Assembly (NCBI GenBank): GCA_036925085.1
Contig: JAUPFP010000006.1
Coordinates: 9,353,461 to 9,417,460 of the forward strand
Source of the DNA: Brachycybe producta
Lineage: Eukaryota > Arthropoda > Diplopoda > Playtdesmida > Andrognathidae
Reading direction: 5' to 3'
Length of the DNA stretch: 64,000 nt
In this document: positions 34,075 through 46,300 of the stretch, piece by piece
How the letters are laid out: every line of letters starts with the position of its first letter
Position numbering within the stretch: position 1 is the first letter of the stretch
Program-made: the position numbers and the translations under genes
The notes under the pieces: model-generated
What the model was told of the DNA's origin: nothing
Database searches by the model: none
The model's input: only the letters and a program-made list of their open reading frames with translations

Positions 34075-34168
34075 ATTCTTTCCTATTGCGCGCTTCGCTG
34101 CAACCTATTTGACGTCTCTGTGGCCTTGACTTGGAGGCTTGCGGGCTCCTTATTAAAAAAAAAATACC
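34075..34168. repeat. Family E MITE, copy E4 (diverged)
   Basis: Starts ATTCTTTCCTATTGCGCGC and ends GGAGGCTTGCGGGCTCCTTATT. Lies in the otherwise featureless 33823-34316 gap downstream of BRF1. Confidence 0.45.
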
Positions 34169-34316
34169 CGAGGTTTTTTTTTTTTTGGTGTTGTCACAAA
34201 TTACTCATCTCAAATACATCCAAAAACTTCATTTTAATATTCATCGTCGTAATTTCCTACCAAATAAAAAAAACACAAGTAAGCAAAGTCACATTTACGA
34301 AACTTAAGAACTCATA

Positions 34317-37300
34317 TTATAAAGGGTTCGAACCAGCGCTTTGATAATGAGCCAATATATTAGCTACGCTGAGACGATGTTCTTCATCCTCGTCGTCCAC
34401 TTCGTCTTCGTCTTCCTCTTCCTCCTCATCAAAGTCTGAGAATTAAATTTAAAAAAGTAATTTCCTAAAACGTTGCTCCTAAAAATAAAGGCTTACATTC
34501 TTGTGGTGTTGCATTCTCTTCTGTACGAGGAATTTTCGCTTGCTGCTGTAAAATCTCAGCATTAGATTCTGCTTCTAATACTCTCTAAGAAAAAAAACAA
34601 AAAACAATGGTTACAACAGAAGAAATAAATGTTTATTTTGACAATGCATTTCTTATGCTGCCTTTGGGCTAAATGGTCCCTCTGCCACAGGCTCTATGGG
34701 CTACTTGCAGATTAATTATTCAAATTCAAAAAAGGACAACAAAATTACCTTGAGTTAAGATGATTTTATAATATGTGATTTATGAACTCTTCGATTATTC
34801 TGTCTTGCATTAATCAGGAACAAAATTAAGAGAAACTAGAAAATGTTTTAAAAACTAGAAGGGTAGTTCACAATCACTTAAGGTTATTTTCTTAGAAGAA
34901 GAAAAAAAAATATTGTCTGCTCTGAGCTAATCTTCTAGTTTTCAAAACATATTCAAGTTTTTTTTTTTTTTTTTTCATTTTGCAAATTGTAAGACAAAAT
35001 AACCAGAGTTCGAGAGGCATACATTAAAACCAAATTCAAAAGTTAAGTTTCGTAGATAGTCCGCACCTTTCCTGAGGTAATTGTGTTCGAAGTGGACGGT
35101 AATTGTTCATCTTCAGCAATAGTTGTTGCTGTTGTCGTATTTTGTTCTGTCGTCGTTCCACCGTCGAACGAACTTGTCAAATTACGAAGTACTTCGTAGT
35201 TTATCTTCGAAGACAGCCGCTTCTCTTTCACCATCTTTTCGATGGCTTCTCCGGGTGTCGATGCATGAATCGGCTGTCGCTTAGCTCTCACACGTTTCTA
35301 GCAAACAAAAAAAAACTTCAATAACTCGTAAAGTTAAAAAACCGACTTCGACATCGATAAAAAAAAGCAATGAACCTTCTTTTCAGGTTTATCTTTTCCT
35401 TCTTCTTTTTCTTTTGCCGCTTTCTCTTCTTTCTCTACAAAACAAAAATTCTTTTACTTCCTTGCAGACTCAAAAACGTCTAATGATCTTTTTCTGACCT
35501 TTCAACTCTGTCAAATAATCAGAGTTAACACGGGTCCACTTCACTCCTTTACGACCAGATTCATCACCTCTCATTATGTACTTGTTACAAAGGATAAAGA
35601 AAAATTACGTTTCATATTGAAATATTAAGAAGAAAAAAAAAACAACGAAATGATTATGATTCCGTCATTGAATTTAAAATTACCGAATCTAATTCGTCGT
35701 CACAGATGTCGGTCAGATCTAACAATCCATCATCATCATCACCACCACCTCCGTCGCCTTATCGTGAAAAAAAAAAACGATGTAATAATAAAATTACCGA
35801 GTATCTATTTTATGTTGAATTAAAAAGTCTCACACATACTTGTCCTTGTCGTCACAAAACTGACTTGAAAAGACTCTAATGTGTCGAAAGATTTCACTGT
35901 TGGTCCGACAGCAACATTAGTAGACGGCGTTTTAGATGGAGAAGTAGAACAACTCTGTCCGATTTCGCAGTTTTCTTTAGAAGTAGATTCGGTTATGAAT
36001 CCACCGATCATCTCGACCGTTTCTTCTTCGAGGAATGTCGTTGTATCTTCTACTTCCTTGGTTACTTTAGAGGCTTCTGCGCAAACAGAAACGATCAAAA
36101 CCCAGCATAAACGGCTTTTATTAAGATTGTCATTAAGTGGGGGGCCAGATGTAATTCATGCAGTAGTTCTTATAAAATTAGCTAGGGAAGTGGGCCCGTT
36201 TCTTCAGCTAATTTATCAGCAGTCTTTGGATCAAGGGGTTGTTCCAAGTAGGTGGAAATTAGCAAATGTTACCCCAATATTTAAGTCAGGTAATAAGTCC
36301 GAAGCTGCAAACTATAGGCCTGTATCTCTAACTTCAATGGTATGTAAAATTCTTGAGCATATCATATACTCTAGCTGCATTAAGTTCCTCAAATCTCATA
36401 ATCTCATTTCTGATAACCAACAAGGTTTCCTGATAGGGCGCTCTTGTGAGACTCAACTTATCCTGGTAGTGGATGACCTCCAGAAGAGTTTAGACAATGG
36501 TAAACAGGTTGACATGGTGTTTCTTGACTTTTTGTAAAGCATTTAACACTGTTTCACATTCAAAACTTCTGGCAAAAGTTGCAGCATAGGGGTTGGGGCA
36601 GGTAACCAAATGGGTAACTTCTTTTTTAAGTGATAGGAAACAAAGGATACACAATGGGTCTCACTCAGAGTGGTTGGCTGTTAAATCTGGTGTACCCCAG
36701 GGTAGTGTGCTGGGTCCTCTTTTGTTCCTGATATTTATTAATGACCTCAGCAGCACAGTTGGCAGCAACTGTAGACTATTTGCTGATGATACTCTAATTT
36801 ACAAAGAGGTTGATGGTATCCAAGACTGTGAAACATTAGCTCTAGACTTGAAGGCAATTGAGGGATGGTGTAATACATGGCAACTTCAGTTGAATGAGGG
36901 GAAGTGTAGTGTTATGAGGCTAACTCGGGGTAGAAATCGAATTGTGTTCAATTATAGTATGAATGACACTATTCTTCAGAGTGTCAAGTGTTATAAGTAC
37001 TTGGGGGTTACTTGGAAAAAACACATTGATGGTGTTACTGGGAAAGCCCTACAAATGTTTCATTTTAGTCAAAGGACATTGGGCACCTGCCCAGCACAAG
37101 TTAAAACTATTGCCTATCAAGCATTGGTTCGGCCTCATCTTGAGTATTGCTGCAGTGTATGGAATCCTCACTCTGTCACACAGACTCATTCAGTTGAAAT
37201 GGTTCAGCGTAAGGCAACTAGGTTTGTTTGTAGCAGGCACAAATTTACAGATAGTGTCACTGAGATGCTGTCAGTGCGACAATGGCATAGCTTGGCACAT

Positions 37301-40300
37301 CACAAGGCTGAGTTAAGTTTGCAATTGTTTGGAAAAATTACACGTGGTGATTGTCCTAAACCACAGTCCAGTGATATTCATCAAGCACTATACATGGGCA
37401 GGGCTGACCACTAAGTGAATGGGGATAATTTTGTTTTGTGGAATTGACATTTGTATATTCATTTTGTTTTTATAAATGTGCATGTATATGGGCTTGCCAA
37501 TGCTTAATGGTGCATGTACTCTTATGTCCCTTTGCCATAGGCCTATTTGCTGCTAGCAGAGTACTAATTGTAATTGTAATTGTAAAATCAAGATAACCTT
37601 CTGCTTCTTGAGCATATCTCGCATAAATGCCACACAGCTTCTCTCTTTTTTCTTCCAGCTGTTGTTCGATCTTCTTTTGAAGATTCTTGATCTCTTCGGA
37701 AACTTCTTCGATGTCACCCAACTAACAAGACAATAAAATCAGAATAGGAATAATTTTTCAACCACGAGAATCCATTTTTGTTTAAAAATGGCCTCAAGTT
37801 ATATTTCATTTAAAAAATGATTTAAAGTGTTTTTTGAACTGTAAACGCCTCACACATTCTCATTAATGTGTATTTCAGGTGCACAATGAAGACAACCTTG
37901 AATGTGCTTCAGATACTAGAAGAGTAACTCCATCACTCGAAAGTATTTTCATGTTGATATCTTTCGAAATAAGCTTTTTATGTCAAGTTTGAAAATGACC
38001 CAACTTTAAGCAGACGATGAAAATAGACGTAAGTGATTGGAGCTTCGGTCAGCAACCCGTCTAGTTTCTAAAACACTTTATATTTTTTCTTTATTCTGCT
38101 CTCTGATGAATCTGCTAAATTCCTCTCATAGCAATCAATAGACGAATTGTTGCCAATTACTCTAAATTTAGGCATTTTAACAAAACTTGTCAACTGGAAT
38201 GTGGTTTATTAATTTTTTTTGTAGAATTTTCTCTCTTCACCTGTTTGATCTTAGCCTTCTCTCGAGCGGCTTTGAACGAAGGCGGATCTTGCTCTTCCTC
38301 GAGGTCAATCTTCATGAATTCGTCAAGTGTTAAACGACTCGACGGCGTGTCGGCAAACTCTGTAAGCCTGAAACAAAAAAAATGGAATTAATCGCGGTTT
38401 CGTATCGTTATAAATTTCTCTTTCATTCTATTTTTCGCCAACCTCTTTCGAAGAGTCGAATTACAGACTTTCACCACTTTGATGATGTCGTCCGGTGTTC
38501 GATTGAATTCGTGAAGACGAGCGGCCACCAGCAACGCTACAACAACAACAACAATAAACGATACTATATGAGGTATAATGTAAAAATAGGCTTAATACCG
38601 GCCCCACAAAGCCCGGATGGCCTCCGTCCAGTGTGCATCCAATCTCGTTTCATTCGCTGGACGAGACGACCGGCCGTGACCGAAACTTCGTGTAGTTTGT
38701 CTCCGAATTGGAGTCGATGAGCGAATCTCATAATATAAAGATATGGATCTAAAAGAAACAAGAAAGAAACATTTTAATATTAAAAAATATTGTTTCCTAG
38801 CCCTATTTGAATACAGGCAAGTGAAGACAGTAAGATACAGTCGTTTGTCCCGCCCCTTTTATGAGGACCGGCAACTTCCAATTGGTTTGTTTTGTAGTCT
38901 GATGTCACATTTCCCACGCCCTTTTCAATTTTCAATTAGTTGATATATTTGGTCTGACCCCCATAAATGGGCGGCCAGACGACTGTATGTTCCTGTCTTT
39001 ACTTGCCTGTATTCGAATTTAGCGCCAAAATTAAACTGACTTCTATTGGTCTAAATGTGTCTACGTCATATTTGACGTCACAAGATTCCCATAATGCGTT
39101 CGTGCAATTGTACAGTGTCGCCAGACTATTACTGTTTCGATTTCTCTGTACAATGTTCTGCCAAAAATAGGTTTTGCCAAGAAGAACATTGAAATACTTT
39201 AGATAAATTTGATTTTTAATTAATGTCGCCAAATTAAAATGACTCATTAATGTAATTAAGTTCATTGATACATATGCCAATTACATACAATTAGCATTAT
39301 TTATGACCGCTTTAGTTTTTTTTTAACTTTTAAAAAAAAAAAAAAGCCATTCATAAATTTTTAGAATCGTAATAAGATTAACGATAGAAAACTAATTTTA
39401 GAACTTTGATTATTCTGTCTTTCCGCAGAAAAATTAAGAGAAATTCTAAAGGGTAGCACCGTAGCAACAATCACCTAAATCTATTTCCATACTCATAATT
39501 CTTTTTTCAAAATTAACTTCTTATTGACAAAATTTTTTAAAAAATATATCGTCTGCTTAACAAAAAGCTTGGCGAAAGATAATAAATATATAAATATTCT
39601 CAACTGATTGAGTTACCCTTCTAGTTTATAAAAAAAACATTCAAGTTTCTCTTCATTTTGCACCTAAAAAAACACAGGCAATAGAAATCCGGACAAAAAG
39701 AAGTTGGCTCCGCCCTTTTTATGACGAACAGCAACTTCTAATTGGTTGGTTATGTAGTCTGACGTCACATGCTCCGCCCTTTTCAACGTCGAACCACACA
39801 ACAAACCAATTAGCAGTTGCTGGTCGTCATAAAAAGGGCGGAGCCAATTTCTGTTTGTCCCGATTTCTAATTGCCTGTCTAAAAAACTACATTAAATAAA
39901 ATTGAATGTATTTTTTTATTCAAAACTGGAATAGTTAAAAATCTAAAAGTTATTTTATATTTTTCAAAATAAACATTTACGGCAATCTAAAAAAATACCA
40001 CTTTTTGCGTCAATTTCCGTCAAATATTTGATTATTTTCAAGTTAGGCCTACCATAAAAAGTTCATTTTTAATTTTATGGTCATTATTACTCATTAATAT
40101 GATTATTCTAGTTCCAATAAACTTTTTTAATAACGTTTAATAAAAACTCATTTGCATAATTTATTTTGACAGATCGATCAACACACAATTAACCGCTGGT
40201 AGACCTAGCCTGTCTTATTTTTGTTAGTCAAAGTAGACGACATTATTTTAATAGCTGAATTTTTTTTTTGGCATGCTTAAGATACGACAAGGCTTAGAAG

Positions 40301-43300
40301 CCAAAAGGACTAAGTGACAAAAGTAATGTTCCTGCGTAAATTAAGTTCAAAGTAAGTAAGAGAGATCGCCATTGATATCAAAATTATAGTTCGCCTATAA
40401 AACAGCAATGAACAGGTTTTTCATTTATTTCTGTTGTCCACCAAATTCTTTATCATTTTATTTTGAAATGATTATAAAACTAATTTCCATTTTTTTTTTT
40501 TTTTTTTAAATAGTAAAAATGTCACTTATTCCTCTTGGCTTCTCAGCTCTTCGCCGCTACATCGCGCTCCTCACTAAATCTGAACCGTGGCAACACTGTG
40601 TGTACACTAGGCCTACAGCCCTATAACGTTATAAATATTTGTGAATTTGTTAGTCTCTTTTTCTCTCTGTCTCGATTTTATTATCTTGTGTTTGTGTGTT
40701 TTGTTTATATGGTGTTCGACACGCGTTTAAGTTAATCAAATTTGTAATATAACCAAACAGATATAATAATCGCAGTAAAATATGTCAGCTAAAATAACTA
40801 AGCGATCTCAGGACCAATCACAAACCATTTTACAAGCAAAATCATGGCCAACTGGTAAGAATTTAAATACGGAAAACAGAATGGGGTGAAAAATGCGAAG
40901 GTCTTTCTCTCAGTCTCTATCAATGGGGACGAGGAAATAGACAATATACGACCCCCCCCCCCCCTTTTTTACCTCAATCCTTTCTATTACAACAACAACG
41001 TTGCTATGGAATGTAAACAAATAACAGAAAAGATAAAATAACGAGCCCCCCCCCCAACACACAGAGGAACACATGCACGAGCTCATTGAATGCGTACACC
41101 AATTGCTCGTGCACGAGCTCATTGTTGCGCTTACACCAATTGCTCGTTCACGAGCTCATTGTTGCGCTTACACCAATTGCTCGTGCACGAGCTCATTGTT
41201 GCGCTTACACCAATTGCTCGTTCACGAGCTCATTGTTACGCGTACACCAATTGCTCCTCGTGCACGAGCCCCTCAACACTTAAACGCAGAGAGTGATTAG
41301 TGTCAAGAAAGGTTTTTTTCGTGTATTTTCAATGTGCTGCGTTTATAGCCATGATTTTACGATCACGTCCTCCATAGATCAAAGAGAGCGTGATCGAAGA
41401 AAGATCGACTATAAACGCGACATGTACAAATGAGGCAATAACTTTATGACTGGTTTTTGACCACAGCTGATGCGACTCGACAGTGACGTCATTGTAGTGC
41501 TTCGATTGCCCATACATGTATGATTGACAGCTGACGAGACGCTTTAATTACGCGCCAAATGAATAATTATTTCTAAACAGAATAACTACCACATTTTTTG
41601 GCGGTTTTTTTAGTTCTAATTTTCTATTCATGTTTCGCATTTAATTAGTTAATGGCGCTTAAATTTAGTTTTCTAGATTCGGTTTAGTGTTTATGTACAG
41701 CCATTTGCGTTGTTGCGCGCTGCAACTATCATAACCAGGGGCGTAGATGGGAACCCGCAGCGATCGCGACTGTGGTGGGGCGCGCATGAGGTTTAGATGG
41801 CACATTTTGGGGGCGCAATGTTTTAAGCAGCAGGGGGGCGGCGGAGAGCGCAACCAAACCTAGCTACGCCACTGCTATTTTGTGGTGGTTTTAGTAAACG
41901 TTAATATGGAGATTTAGCGCTTGTTCAGTTGGGCGCTAGTTAAGCGCCAAACTTAACATTGTACATTGTCAGTGCTCGCCGCAAATGTTAAATGTTGAAC
42001 CACATTGGCGGACAGGCAATTAGAAATCGGGACATACATAAGTTGGCTCCGCCCCTTTTTATGACGACCGGCAACTTCTAATTGTTTGGTTATGTAGTCT
42101 GACATCACATGCTCCGCCCTTGTCAACGTCGAACCACACAACAAACCAATTAGAAGTTGCCGGTCGTCATAAAAAGGGCAGAGCCAACTTCTGTATGTCC
42201 CGATTTCTAATTGCCTGTCATTGGCAGAAGAAAGACTAGAAGCGGGGGTGAGAGGAGGGGGGGATGGGTTGTAAAATGAAAGGTAAAAGATGATTCTCAA
42301 TGACATTATTAATTAAAATAAAGAAGAAAAATAATACTAGAAGGACATTAGAAATCTCTGAACCAATAAATAAGTGTGAAGAGAGGGGAGCAGAGTTCAT
42401 TAAAAATTAAATTAAAACAAATCCAAAAATGAAATGGTGTTGATTGAACTCATGGTCGACCGGAATGTCCAAGGATTTTTAAGACTGAAAATAGAAATCT
42501 CGAAGGCGTTTTGACCATTTGTGTGTGTATCTCTCTCCCTTCATGAGGTTCACCGCTGAAAAGTTTACTCTCTGAAAACTTTGATGCTTTCCGCAAGAGG
42601 TACGATGGCATTTCTGCCAAGAGACACTCACAAATGGATCGAGATGTTAACCCATCTCGACGCGAACGTCGGTCAGTATCCGTAATCGTAGTTCTCACTT
42701 TAAGTACATAAATTATAGGTGGTTGTTTTTTTTTAAAGTATAAAACGCTTCTAAGAACTCTCTGATTATATTCTGTCCCTTCCGGTGCAAAATGAAGAAG
42801 AAAAAGAAACTTGAATGCGTTTTGGAAACTAGAAGGGGTAACTCGATCATGTTGATATCTTTCGAAATAAGCTGTTTGAACCAACTTTAATTCTTCATTA
42901 TAAAAAGTTTATTTTGAAAAAGATATCAACATGAAAATATTCTTAAGTGAAGAGCGCTACCCCTTCTAGTTCCTAAAACCACTTTCTAGTTTCTCTTAAT
43001 TTTGCGCCTGAAACGCAAGAGTAACCGGAGTTTTAAAAAAAATCCGCGGTTCATAAGCCATCTCTTAATTAACAATTCTAAACTATTTGCGTTTGTATTT
43101 AGTGTCTCCGTTGGGTCTTCAGCCGTATTCTTTACCATCTTCCGCATCGAACATGGCTACGAACAACGCAGGAGGCAGTAATTGTTGCGGCGGCGGTGGA
43201 GGTGGTTCGAATACGGTGACACAGGTGATCCAACAATTGGGTAACCTGTCTTCCGATTCGAGTCCGAACACTCCACCACCCTCCTCACCTCAAGGTCCAC

Positions 43301-46300
43301 TCTCTCCTTCACCTCATTCTCCAAACGGCAGTTTGTCACTGATTGGATGCAGTTGGCAATCTGCCGTCAAGTACGGAGGAGTTAGAGAACGTAACGCGGC
43401 CATGTTTAACAACGATCTCATGGCCGACGTTTACTTTACTGTCGGACCAAAAGGCGGTACGCAAACTATTCCTGCTCACAAGTACGTCCTTGCAACAGGA
43501 AGTACTGTCTTCTATGCGATGTTTTACGGTGGATTGGCTGACGATAAAAGCAATATCGATATTCCTGACGTCGAACCTGCGGCGTTCTTAACGATGTTAC
43601 GGTAAATAATAGAAGGGTTTGTCGTCAGAACCTCATTCGGGATAGTTGAAAGTCATTTGTTCCAATCGATTCCAATTGTTGTCTTTATATTAAATTGGGA
43701 ATTTTTATCAGAATCTATTCATTTGGAATTGATGACAGCTTTTGAATTGATTCAATTTATAGGATTAATCGAAACGAAAAAAATCTATTTTCCAGATTGT
43801 CGAAAGTCTTTCATGAGTCTTTCGAAAGTCTTTCATGAAAACAGGAACAAAAAAAATCAAATGAAGAATCGTGTGTGGTTTTGAATCGATTCATTCGATT
43901 TTTGATGGCTTGATTCGATTTCAATATATACGATTAATCGGAACCACAAAAAAATCGATTAATCGAATCGGAATCAAGCATCCCGAAAACCTCACTTCAA
44001 GCTCTGTTTTAGATCAATGACATCGAATGAACATTATACTAATCATAAATTTTGATTTCAGTTATCTTTACTGCGACGATATCGACTTAGAAGCGGACAC
44101 CGTACTTGCAACCTTGTACGCTGCAAAGAAGTACATTGTTCCGAATCTAGCAAGAGCTTGTGTCGCTTTTCTCGAAACGAGCCTGACGGCAAAAAACGCT
44201 TGCCTTCTTCTGAGTCAGAGCCGATTGTTTGAAGAGCCCGAACTGATGCAGAGATGTTGGGAAGTAATCGATGCACAGGCGGAAATGGCTCTAAAATCCG
44301 ACGGATTCGTCGACATCGATTATCACACGCTGGAATCGGTTCTCGGACGAGAGACACTCAATGCAAAAGAGATGGTTCTCTTCGAAGCTACTCTCGTCTG
44401 GGCCGCTGCCGAATGCGCGAGACGTGATCTAGAACCAAACGCAGAGAACAGGCGCAAGGTTTTAGACTGTGCTCTGTATCTCATACGTATTCCGGCGATG
44501 ACTCTCGAGGAGTACGCCAACGGTGCCGCTCAATCCGGTATCTTAACGTTACAAGAGACGACGGATATTTTTCTGCATTTCACTGCCAACAATAAACCGG
44601 CACTTCGGTTTCCGACAAAACCTCGAGCCGGCCTCAAACCACAGATGTGCCACCGATTTCAATCGTCTGCTTACCGTAGTAATCAGTGGCGTTACAGAGG
44701 GCGTTGCGATAGCATTCAATTTTGCGTCGATAAACGCATCTTTATCGTCGGATTCGGTCTTTACGGATCGAGTAACGGATCCGCAGATTATAACGTTAAG
44801 ATCGAACTTAAACGACTCGGACGCGTTCTTGCCGAACACAACACAAAATTCTTTTCGGACGGATCGAGTAACACGTTTCACGTTTACTTCGAACATCCGA
44901 TTCAGATCGAGGCCGAAACGTTTTACACGGCATCCACCGTATTGGACGGAACCGAACTGAGTTATTTCGGACAGGAAGGTTTGAGCGAAGTGACCGTCGG
45001 TAATGTTACTTTCCAATTTCAGTGTTCGTCGGACAGTACGAACGGCACTGGAGTTCAAGGTGGACAAATTCCCGAACTCATCTTTTACGGACCGTCACAA
45101 GTAAACAATATTTCTTCTTCAACTTCGTCTGCTTCGACTATGATTGCAAATTCGATCACTTCGCAATGATCTTGTATTTTTATTATTATTATTCGAATTG
45201 CGATTTATTTTTTCTTGACCTAGGGATGTTTTTATTTAGCCCACACGTCCTAAAAAACCCTCCCCAACCCCCAAAAAAATTTGACCATTTTTTGTATATA
45301 TTATATATTATAGAGAGCTTATGGAGGTAGAGATTGGAGAGGTTTAAAATAAAAGTGACACCAAACAAGCACAATAAATGTGGAAAAGGAGTTTCGTTTT
45401 CTTGCCTTTTTTCTTTAAATTTTTTTCTTCACAATCAAAATTATAAAAAATCGTAATTTTTGTGTGCAAATTTTTAATTTTTTCCTCGATTTTTATGCTA
45501 ATTAATAATAATTTATGCAATATATTTTAAAATGAGAAGGAGAAAAAAAAGAAGCTATAAATCGGAGTTGTTCATATACTACACATTCTGTTATTCACTG
45601 ACTTAGGCCCGGCGCATATTGAACCCAGCCCATGCCCACGCACACGTAGAACCCACAGCCAAGGCACTGCATATTGAACCCAGTCGAAACCCAGCCATGG
45701 AGACGCGCACGATGCTTCTCCGTATCCATTGTCACGTTAAACAAACAAAAATTTAATCCACAACCCATGAAAAACTTGTGTGCACACTACAACCCAAACC
45801 ACGCGTGGATGAAGGCTGCATAGGGTGGCCGTGGGCTGGGTTCAATTTGCGGCGCAGTACTACCATCTATGTTTTACAGATTTCTCCACGCGTGGGCTGG
45901 GTTCAATATGCGCCAGGCCTAAAGCTTGTAGCACACTACATCGGATAAGAACGGAATATTTTGATAACAAGCTCACTTGATTGTAGCCCCGCCGCCATCT
46001 GATCCAAGCTTATGCGCGGAGCTCCCTTAAAATGCTTGTTATCAAAATATTCCGATTCGTTTCTATCGATTCCGATATATCGTGTGCTACAAGCTTAATC
46101 CAACTTTATGACGTCACACGTCCATGTATTTCTGTATAATTTATGTTGCGTCATACTGCTGAATAAATACAGGCATTTAGAAATCGGGACGAACTAAAGT
46201 TGGCTCCGCCCTTGTTATGACGAACGCAACTTCTAATTGGTTGGTTATGCAGTCTGACGTTACATGCTCCGCCCTTTTCAACGTTGAACCACACAACAAA

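Noticed and set aside
35881-36115. Plus-strand frame running from BRF1 exon 10 into the LINE
   Set aside because: Its first part is the antisense of a BRF1 exon; only the part after about 36115 is LINE reverse transcriptase.
41073-41300. Three overlapping plus-strand frames encoding HELIV-type repeats
   Set aside because: 37-bp minisatellite read in three frames.
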